A stretch of 64,000 nucleotides of DNA from NCBI GenBank assembly GCA_041656115.1, contig JBBAED010000005.1, positions 25,638 to 89,637 on the forward strand, in the 5' to 3' direction. This DNA is from Dehalococcoidales bacterium (GTDB lineage Bacteria; Chloroflexota; Dehalococcoidia; Dehalococcoidales; UBA5627). Below are positions 58,024-64,000 of this stretch, piece after piece (the first letter of the stretch is position 1; the number at the start of each line of letters is the position of its first letter). The translations under genes and the position numbers were made by a program. The notes under the pieces were generated by a model. It had not been told where the DNA came from. It was given only the letters and a program-made list of their open reading frames with translations, and ran no database searches.

Positions 58024-59412
58024 TTATGCGGAAAATGAGCCCATAATGCCCCCGCACCCCTTTACTTCGCTGCCTGCTAAACGTCCTATTTCAAGGATTG
58101 CCGGGCCGTTTAATCCGCACGGACATTCTGAATTAACCATATGCACGTAATCGTTACTGATTAAAAAACCCGGATGAGATGTTGCCAGCGTGTCCATGAA
58201 TCCGAATGCCCCTCTCACGTCATTACCTTCCAACGGTTTTAAGGCGGCATCAAAAACAAGCGGCTCAATCGTTGGCGGGATATGAAAGCTTCCTTCTCTG
58301 CAACGAATCGTAAGAATGCTGCTTTCCGTCATTGAATAGCCTTCCGATATCATTGCAGAATCAATCCCCAATGCTTTTTTAATTATCCCGATTAGGGTAT
58401 TGCGATCAATAACATTCCCCGTAAACGCTTTCCAACCGCCGCCAAGCATCGCCACACTTTGCGGATGTAAGCTTAACTGCCGGTTGTTATCCGCTAAAAC
58501 TTCACATAACTCCTTAAACTGATAAGGGGCACCGAAAAGGAATAGTTTTTGCCCGTTTTGGGTTGATTTTTCGATATTTCCCGCAAGTTTTAAATAATTT
58601 TCTTTGCTCTTACCGGTTACTTTATCCTTTAACGATTCCAGAGCTTCGCGTTCTTTTTCGGTGTTAGGTTCGCGTTGCAATTGACGCAGGGCGCTTCCGC
58701 TGATTTTACCGGTGTAGAGGAAGTAGGATTTTTTAAACAGCGGGGCCAGTTCTTCTATCAAAGCTTGATTTCCCATCCGGCCGCTTTCGAAAGCAAGGAA
58801 GGCGGCATCGTAATTAAGTAAAAATTTTCTTTTTGCGGCCTCCGACAGCCTTAAAACCGAGGCGGCTTTAATAAGGGGATTTGAAAGGCCATTATCTGTA
58901 ATTAATTTTGTCAGCAGGGGAGTTAGGTAGGTGATATTAGCCCTCCTTGATAATTCCCAATCCGCTTTTTCTCTGGGGACAAACGAAAAAGCGCCCGAAG
59001 TTCCGGAGCTGTAAGTAATATAAATTCCGGCTTGGTCGAGCGCGTTAATCCACTCATCGATTGTTTGAATACCTTTTGTATCAATATCTATTTTTCGATG
59101 AAAGACTGAGCTGACCCAGTTATTCATTTGCTTGTAATCGTTATTATCTATCCAGCTTTGACGGTAGCTTTTGAAGATATCGGTTGAAAGCATCATTTTT
59201 TCTTTAATATCTTTAAAATCACAATTTTTACCGCAGCCTTCTTCTGCGGCTATTTGACGATACAAAGGGATGTTATCGTAATAGTGGCGATGATTTAATA
59301 AAATAGCTTTAAGACGCAGTTTTGCGGCATCTTGGAGGTCAAAGCCTTTGCCTAAGGCCCAACGCTCTGAGGCTTTAATCAGGCGGTCTTGAATTTTTGC
59401 GATATTGTCCAT
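58024..59412 (-). CDS. LuxE-like acyl-protein synthetase
   Basis: About 462 residues from ATG 59412 (a longer frame opens at 59469; no strong ribosome site favours either). The adenylate-forming fold has a phosphate-binding loop TYSSGTSGAFSFVP, and the C-terminal CPCG near NSECPCGLNG matches the region where LuxE carries its acylated cysteine. It activates fatty acid with ATP and transfers the acyl group to itself, then to LuxC. Phenylacetate-CoA ligases are relatives, but the LuxC neighbour (17-bp gap) supports the LuxE role. Confidence 0.83.
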   Translation of the reverse strand: MDNIAKIQDRLIKASERWALGKGFDLQDAAKLRLKAILLNHRHYYDNIPLYRQIAAEEGCGKNCDFKDIKEKMMLSTDIFKSYRQSWIDNNDYKQMNNWVSSVFHRKIDIDTKGIQTIDEWINALDQAGIYITYSSGTSGAFSFVPREKADWELSRRANITYLTPLLTKLITDNGLSNPLIKAASVLRLSEAAKRKFLLNYDAAFLAFESGRMGNQALIEELAPLFKKSYFLYTGKISGSALRQLQREPNTEKEREALESLKDKVTGKSKENYLKLAGNIEKSTQNGQKLFLFGAPYQFKELCEVLADNNRQLSLHPQSVAMLGGGWKAFTGNVIDRNTLIGIIKKALGIDSAMISEGYSMTESSILTIRCREGSFHIPPTIEPLVFDAALKPLEGNDVRGAFGFMDTLATSHPGFLISNDYVHMVNSECPCGLNGPAILEIGRLAGSEVKGCGGIMGSFSA

Positions 59413-59487
59413 ATTATTCTCGTGCAAGCTACTTAGCATTATGATACACGCATCATTCGACCTTAGCAATCATTTGCCCTAAAAAGA

Positions 59488-59518
59488 AACCCCTTCCTCC
59501 GCTGGGGAAGAAGGGGTT
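59488..59518 (-). terminator. Terminator of the decarboxylase-subunit operon
   Basis: Minus strand: AACCCCTTC, inner GC pairs, GAAGGGGTT, then TCTTTTT. A 9-bp perfect outer stem. Confidence 0.8.
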
Positions 59519-59546
59519 GATGTCAAACCATTGATAATAAACAGTT

Positions 59547-60701
59547 TTACTGCAACATGCCGATAAACAAACCGGCAGCGGTAGCTGTGCCGATAACGCC
59601 GGCAATATTAGGCCCCATTGCCTGCATTAAAAGGAAGTTTTGAGGGTTTTCCTCTTGCCCGATTTTCTGGACTACGCGAGCCGCCATCGGAACCGCCGAA
59701 ACACCTGCGGCACCAATCATCGGATTGATTTTCTCTTTTATAAATAAGTTCATCAGTTTGGCAAGGAGAATCCCGCCGGCAGTGGCGGCGGCAAAAGCAA
59801 CAATTCCTAAGCAGAAAACCAAGAGGCTTTCAAATCTTAAGAAGTTTTCCGCTGTCATAAAGGCACCGACACACAGGCCAAGACAAACCGTTAGGATATT
59901 CATCATTGCGTTCGATGCCGTATCGGCTAATCTTTCGGTAACGCCGCTTTCACGCAGTAAGTTACCGAGCATAAACATACCGATTAAAGGTGCGGCTGCC
60001 GGTACCAAAAGGATGATAATTATCGCCGCAATAACGGGGAAAATAACTTTTTCTTTGCGTGAAACTTCCCTCAGTTGCGGTTTCATATAGATTTGACGTT
60101 CTTTTTTAGAGGTAAGCAGTTTAATAATTGGGGGCTGGATAATCGGAACAAGCGCCATATAGGTATAAGCGGCTACAGCGGTTGAGCCGATAAAGGTCGG
60201 TGCCAGTCGGTTGGTAAGATAGATAGTGGTAGGGCCGTCTGCCCCGCCGATAATACCGATTGAAGCGGCTTCATGAATACTGAAACCGAGCAGCAGCGCC
60301 GCAAAAAAGGCAAAATAGACTCCGAATTGGGCGCCGGCGCCTAACAGTAATGTTTTCGGGTTGGCGATAATGGGGCCAAAATCGGTCATTGCACCGAGCC
60401 CCAAGAAAATAAAGAGCGGGATAATTTCCCAATCAAGGCCGTAATAGAATAACCTTGAAAGTAAGCCGACCGGTTCCCCTCCGACAACGTAGTAGTGATA
60501 GAGTACGCCGTCAACTACCGTATCCATTAACCCGCCGAAAGGCATATTGACCAGGATAACACCGAACCCAATCGGCACCAGCAGCAACGGTTCCATTTTT
60601 TTAACAATGCCGAGATAAAGGAGTAAGGCACCGCCGATAAGCATGGCAATCGCACCCCAAGTTATACCCGGCAGACCTGTTTCTAATACATCAAATAACA
60701 T
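59547..60701 (-). CDS. Na+-translocating decarboxylase beta subunit (OadB/GcdB/MmdB family)
   Basis: 384 residues, about nine to ten membrane spans. The Na+-site motif GGADGPTT (D155) is present, along with PLFIFLGLGAMTDFGPII and the C-terminal AMGPNIAGVIGTATAAG. This subunit couples decarboxylation of a biotin-bound carboxyl group to Na+ export. The alpha (carboxyltransferase) and biotin subunits are not in the window. The OadG-like subunit is the gene before it, 15 bp away. Confidence 0.93.
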   Translation of the reverse strand: MLFDVLETGLPGITWGAIAMLIGGALLLYLGIVKKMEPLLLVPIGFGVILVNMPFGGLMDTVVDGVLYHYYVVGGEPVGLLSRLFYYGLDWEIIPLFIFLGLGAMTDFGPIIANPKTLLLGAGAQFGVYFAFFAALLLGFSIHEAASIGIIGGADGPTTIYLTNRLAPTFIGSTAVAAYTYMALVPIIQPPIIKLLTSKKERQIYMKPQLREVSRKEKVIFPVIAAIIIILLVPAAAPLIGMFMLGNLLRESGVTERLADTASNAMMNILTVCLGLCVGAFMTAENFLRFESLLVFCLGIVAFAAATAGGILLAKLMNLFIKEKINPMIGAAGVSAVPMAARVVQKIGQEENPQNFLLMQAMGPNIAGVIGTATAAGLFIGMLQ

Positions 60702-60716
60702 ATTTCACTTTTCTTT

Positions 60717-60971
60717 CTAATTTTGATTATTGCCGTTACTGATTTGCAAGTCGGGGTCGTATTCGGGTTCTTCTTCCGACTCGATTTTCAAATCGGTGAC
60801 AGCCTCGTCTCCCTCGCCTTTTTTGAAAAAGTTCTTAAAACTAAAACCGACTGATTTATTAAAAAACCATCCGGTAAACTGCATCACAAGGGCAAGTATT
60901 ACTAATACTAAAAAGACAAGCGCAAATCCTATCATGCCGACTTGCAGCGCCTGATTCCAATCAACATCCAT
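60717..60971 (-). CDS. OadG-like gamma subunit of a Na+ decarboxylase
   Basis: 84 residues from ATG 60971 (the longer frame to 61040 runs back through a terminator hairpin). One membrane span (residues ~13-35; GMIGFALVFLVLVILALVMQ) is followed by a charged cytoplasmic tail (SFKNFFKKGEGDEAV, then SEEEPEYDPD). OadG subunits assemble the complex and may bind zinc with the tail. It is followed by the beta subunit. The promoter is not clear. Confidence 0.75.
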   Translation of the reverse strand: MDVDWNQALQVGMIGFALVFLVLVILALVMQFTGWFFNKSVGFSFKNFFKKGEGDEAVTDLKIESEEEPEYDPDLQISNGNNQN

Positions 60972-61004
60972 AGTGTCCAAATCCCTTCCAGGTATTTCCG
61001 ATAT

Positions 61005-61050
61005 AAAAAAGGGGCAGTTGATTATCTTGTATGATTCCAACGCCCCTTTT
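61005..61050 (-). terminator. Terminator after clpC
   Basis: Minus strand AAAAGGGGC, a long partly paired loop, GCCCCTTTT followed by TTATAT. It separates clpC from the oadG/oadB pair. Confidence 0.7.
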
Positions 61051-61078
61051 ATTTTTCTAAACTAACATAACAGAACTA

Positions 61079-63601
61079 CTAATTGACTATATCCGAACTG
61101 CTGTCGCCGGGTAAAGCGCCAACCGGTGTCGGTAGTTCCGGTAATTCCTCCTCGGGTGGAGAAGCATAAATTGCAATAGATCCCTCTTCCATTTCGACAC
61201 GAATAGTATCGCCGGCCTTAAAATTACCGCGCAGGATATCTTCGGATATTCTGTCCTCCAACATATCCTGAATCACACGGCGTAGCGGGCGAGCACCGTA
61301 TACCTCATCGTAGCCTTTCATGCCGAGGAAGTCCTTGGCTTCTTCAGATACTTTAAGTTTGATTTCTTTTTCTGCCAGCTGTTTGGTAACGTTGCCCAGC
61401 ATCAAATCAACTATTTCCCTGATCTGTTCTTTATCTAACGGATGGAAGACGATTACCGAATCGATACGGTTTAAGAATTCCGGTTTGAATTTCTTTTTTA
61501 CCTCATCCATCAGTTTATCTTTCATATCGGTATAGGATTGCTGCTGTTCTTTAGCCTTGTCGCTCCTTGAGGCAAACCCTATTGCGGGTCCCTTGCGTAT
61601 CAGCTCCGCGCCGATATTACTGGTCATAATTATAATACAGTTGCGGAAATCTACCTTTCTGCCTTTGGCATCGGTTAAGTGTCCGTCATCAAAGATTTGC
61701 AGCAGTATATTAAAGACATCTTCGTGTGCTTTTTCAATTTCATCTAACAGTATGCAACAGTAAGACTTTCTTCTTACCGCTTCGGTAAGCTGTCCGCCTT
61801 CTTCGTAACCGACATATCCGGGGGGTGCCCCGACCAATCTCGATACGGAGAATTTTTCCATAAATTCGGACATATCAATCCGTATTAAGGTATCTTCTTT
61901 ACCGAACATAAACTCAGCCAATGCCTTTGCCAGTTCGGTTTTGCCGACGCCGGTCGGTCCTAAGAAGATAAAGTTACCGATTGGACGGCGCGGGTTCTTG
62001 AGGCCGGCTCTGGCACGTCTGACGGCCTTGGAAATGGTGGTAATCGCCTCATCCTGTCCGATGATGCGCTTGTGCAATTCCTCTTCCATGTTGAGGAGCC
62101 GTTCGGTTTCATCTTCGGCAATTTGCATTACCGGAATGCCTGTCCACATAGCAACCACTTCGGCGATATTTTCGGAATTGACTGTCGGTTTTTCAAGCTG
62201 TTGCTTTTCTGCCGTAAGCTCTTCCAGTTCTTTGATTTTGTCGCCGATTTCAATTGCTTGTTGTCGCATCTCGGCGGCGGTATCGTATTCTTGGGCCTCT
62301 AAAGCCTCTTCTTTGCTTTTATTAAATTGTTCCTCTTCCTGCCTGAGTTTTTTTAGCTCGGCCGGCTTGGCATAGTATTTTATTCTGACGCGCGAAGAAG
62401 CTTCGTCAATTAAATCAATAGCCTTATCCGGCAGGAAGCGGTCCGGGATATATCTGGTGGCAAATTTTACCGCTGATTTTATGGCATCATCGCTGATAAT
62501 AAGCTGATGGTGCTCTTCGTAGCGTGTTTTAATTCCGCGCAGTATTTCGATCGTTTCCTCTTCGGAGGGTTCTTCAACCAGAATCGGCTGGAATCGGCGT
62601 TCCAGCGCCGAATCACGCTCAATATGTTTGCGGTAATCGTCCAAAGTTGTGGCGCCGATGCATTGCAGTTCGCCTCTTGCCAGCGAGGGCTTTAAGATAT
62701 TGGCGGCATCTACGGCGCCTTCGGCGGCCCCTGCGCCCATCATGGTATGAAATTCATCAATAAAAAGAACACAGTTACCGGCGTTTTTAACTTCCTCGAT
62801 AACCTTCTTTAAACGTTCTTCGAATTCGCCGCGATATTTGGTTCCGGCAACCACTGAAGCAATATCCAGTGCCACCACCCTCTTTTTTTCCAGCGTTTCG
62901 GGAACATCGCCCTCTACAATACGGTGGGCAAGCCCTTCAACAATGGCGGTTTTGCCGACGCCGGGTTCCCCGATTAAAGCCGGGTTATTTTTGGTGCGGC
63001 GGCTTAATATCTGGATTAAACGTTCAATTTCTTTTTCGCGCCCGATAACGGGGTCAAGTTTGCCGGCACGGGCGGCTGCCGTTAAATCATGGCTGACTTG
63101 GTCAAGGGTAGGGGTTCGGCTGGTGTTTGTCCGGCGTACCATGCGGCTTTTTGCCGAGCTCTGGGCAGCCAGCCTGGTAACTTCGCCGCGTGCTTTTTCA
63201 AGCGTTACGCCGAAGCTGTCCAAAACCTTGGAAGCAACCCCTTCGCCTTCACGCAGTAAACCGAGCAGCAGGTGCTCTGTTCCTATATAGGTGTGCCCCA
63301 ACTGGCGCGCTTCATCTATTGCCAGTTCCAGCACTCTCTTTGCTTTGGTGGTAAGACCGGTCGTGTTGACGTTAGCTTTATCGCCCGGTCCTATAATATA
63401 CTCGACTGCCTGGGATATTTTCCCCAGATTAAGGCCCATCCCCACCAGAACGCGTGCCGCTACGCCGTCCTCTTCCTTTACCAGTCCGAGAAGAATATGC
63501 TCGGTGCCGATATAGTTATGATTCAGACGCTGCGCCTCATCCTGTGCAAGGGTGAGAACCCTGCGAGCTCTTTCAGAAAATTTGTCGAATCGGCTGGCCA
63601 T
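61079..63601 (-). CDS. clpC: ClpC-type AAA+ unfoldase, ATP-dependent Clp protease subunit
   Basis: 840 residues. Two Clp_N repeats cover residues 1-145 (IGTEHILLGLVKEEDGVA and IGTEHLLLGLLREGEGVA). AAA+ module 1 has Walker A GEPGVGKT (211-218), a UVR motif lies in the middle (EEALEAQEYDTAAEMRQQAI), and module 2 has GPTGVGKT with LDEIEKAHEDV and the C-terminal GARPLRRVIQ. The layout is ClpC, which feeds proteins to ClpP. AGGAG precedes the ATG. Its own promoter is visible at 63649-63677; no CtsR repeat was seen. Confidence 0.95.
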   Translation of the reverse strand: MASRFDKFSERARRVLTLAQDEAQRLNHNYIGTEHILLGLVKEEDGVAARVLVGMGLNLGKISQAVEYIIGPGDKANVNTTGLTTKAKRVLELAIDEARQLGHTYIGTEHLLLGLLREGEGVASKVLDSFGVTLEKARGEVTRLAAQSSAKSRMVRRTNTSRTPTLDQVSHDLTAAARAGKLDPVIGREKEIERLIQILSRRTKNNPALIGEPGVGKTAIVEGLAHRIVEGDVPETLEKKRVVALDIASVVAGTKYRGEFEERLKKVIEEVKNAGNCVLFIDEFHTMMGAGAAEGAVDAANILKPSLARGELQCIGATTLDDYRKHIERDSALERRFQPILVEEPSEEETIEILRGIKTRYEEHHQLIISDDAIKSAVKFATRYIPDRFLPDKAIDLIDEASSRVRIKYYAKPAELKKLRQEEEQFNKSKEEALEAQEYDTAAEMRQQAIEIGDKIKELEELTAEKQQLEKPTVNSENIAEVVAMWTGIPVMQIAEDETERLLNMEEELHKRIIGQDEAITTISKAVRRARAGLKNPRRPIGNFIFLGPTGVGKTELAKALAEFMFGKEDTLIRIDMSEFMEKFSVSRLVGAPPGYVGYEEGGQLTEAVRRKSYCCILLDEIEKAHEDVFNILLQIFDDGHLTDAKGRKVDFRNCIIIMTSNIGAELIRKGPAIGFASRSDKAKEQQQSYTDMKDKLMDEVKKKFKPEFLNRIDSVIVFHPLDKEQIREIVDLMLGNVTKQLAEKEIKLKVSEEAKDFLGMKGYDEVYGARPLRRVIQDMLEDRISEDILRGNFKAGDTIRVEMEEGSIAIYASPPEEELPELPTPVGALPGDSSSDIVN

Positions 63602-63648
63602 TTCAATCTCCTAACAAAGCCTTTTTTACGAATATTTAAGTCTATATA

Positions 63649-63677
63649 ATTATAGTGCAACAAATAGCTCAGGTCAA
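63649..63677 (-). promoter_or_regulatory. Sigma-70 promoter of clpC
   Basis: Minus strand TTGACC (63672-63677), 17 bp, TATAAT (63649-63654). Confidence 0.75.
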
Positions 63678-63774
63678 AAAACGGTATGTGTTCTTTCTAT
63701 AATACTATGTGAGGTTTCGTTATTTCAACGATTATGCGGATTTTTGTAAAAAAAGAAAAAGGCTTGTATAGTCC

Positions 63775-63892
63775 CCCTGGCAGTGGCATATTTTCCACAA
63801 GGAGTCACCCCCTCAGTATCGTCTGTGCTGAAGCGTTTCACGACCGTGTTCGGGATGGGAACGGGTGGTACCACTTCGCTTAAACCACCAGG
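63775..63892 (-). rRNA. rrf: 5S ribosomal RNA
   Basis: About 118 nt on the minus strand. The 5' CCTGGTGG pairs with the 3' CCAGG; the conserved loop region CCCGTTCCCATCCCGAACACGG and the later TACTGAGGGGG segment are characteristic of 5S rRNA. The ends are placed by the terminal helix and could be off by one or two bases. It is followed on this strand by a T-rich stretch. No 23S sequence lies within the 108 bp before the window end. Confidence 0.95.
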
Positions 63893-63967
63893 AAGGAACA
63901 TAATCCAAGCCTAGTTTTAGTTATTTAGATTTTTAAAATGCTGCTCATTACGAGCAATTACCGAGAT

Positions 63968-63996
63968 AGTATATCAGGAAGGCTTTTGGCTGTCAA
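63968..63996 (-). promoter_or_regulatory. Consensus promoter directly upstream of 5S rRNA
   Basis: Minus strand TTGACA (63991-63996), 17 bp, TATACT (63968-63973). The transcript would start about 70 nt before the 5S rRNA. Confidence 0.65.
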
Positions 63997-64000
63997 ATCG

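Noticed and set aside
56489..59412. A bioluminescence operon
   Set aside because: LuxA, LuxB and LuxD are missing, and an anaerobe could not use luciferase with oxygen.
61941..62375. 144-codon plus-strand frame inside clpC
   Set aside because: Antisense shadow of highly conserved clpC codons; serine-rich low-complexity translation.
1..64000. CRISPR arrays, insertion sequences or prophage genes
   Set aside because: No regularly spaced repeats, transposase, integrase or phage structural genes were seen on reading the window.

Overview
The window looks like part of an anaerobic bacterial chromosome, most likely from the phylum Chloroflexota, class Dehalococcoidia. That placement is inferred from gene content and style: moderate G+C, frequent TTG and GTG starts, B12/radical-SAM and MinD-type Fe-S proteins, an Fe(II) uptake operon, DsrE, a Mo/W-type transporter, and a 5S rRNA that may stand alone. 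No 16S sequence is present to confirm it. Coding density is high. Most sigma-70 promoters I could read have a TTGACA-like box, 17 bp, then a TATAAT-like box.

Layout. 1-7.2 kb: the 3' end of gyrA, an ECF sigma factor with its probable anti-sigma factor, a radical SAM protein, a HIT hydrolase, and an aliphatic amidase with an amide/urea channel. 7.6-13.2 kb: housekeeping genes hisS, bifunctional rel, rpsT, lexA (with a visible LexA operator) and plsY. 13.2-15.7 kb: ilvE, a DsrE protein, a J-domain protein and a methyltransferase. 15.8-22.4 kb: an Fe-S/metal-cofactor-like cluster (DUF134 regulator with a 20-bp palindromic operator, three small DGTGPRG-tagged proteins, two NifX-like proteins, two MinD ATPases with inserted ferredoxin domains, a CoA-binding protein, a TauE/SafE transporter, a NifU-type scaffold, and DUF364). 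22.5-25.4 kb: a molybdate/tungstate-type ABC transporter with a structured leader RNA. 25.6-35.2 kb: miscellaneous metabolism (MBL hydrolase, MscS, pyrF, folC, lipoprotein, SWIM, hemolysin III, TrmH, small multidrug exporter, GIDE-LemA). 35.3-38.3 kb: a DrrAB-like ABC exporter and an SPFH/ribbon-helix-helix pair. 38.5-42.9 kb: an iron regulon (DtxR, two FeoA, FeoB split in two, FeoC-like) followed by a ZIP transporter. 43-50.6 kb: a probable antiphage module. 51-56.4 kb: tRNA-Ala, cysS, ispF, ispD, radA and diaminopimelate dehydrogenase. 56.5-64 kb: LuxC/LuxE-like fatty-acid reductase genes, orphan Na+-decarboxylase beta and gamma subunits, clpC and 5S rRNA.

The most notable item is a three-gene cassette at 42973-50551: a WYL regulator, a PLD-nuclease/SNF2-helicase fusion and an Eco57I-type adenine methylase. 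It resembles the helicase-methylase half of class 1 DISARM but has no drmA or drmB beside it. The same inverted repeat (TTGACA-N6-TGTCAA) lies about 72 bp upstream of the -10 boxes read for both the WYL gene and the helicase, which suggests that WYL directly controls the system. Other strong signals are a 41-bp element repeated in front of both the ECF sigma gene and the anti-sigma gene, two DtxR boxes in the iron operon, and the DUF134-centred cluster, whose biochemical role is unknown.
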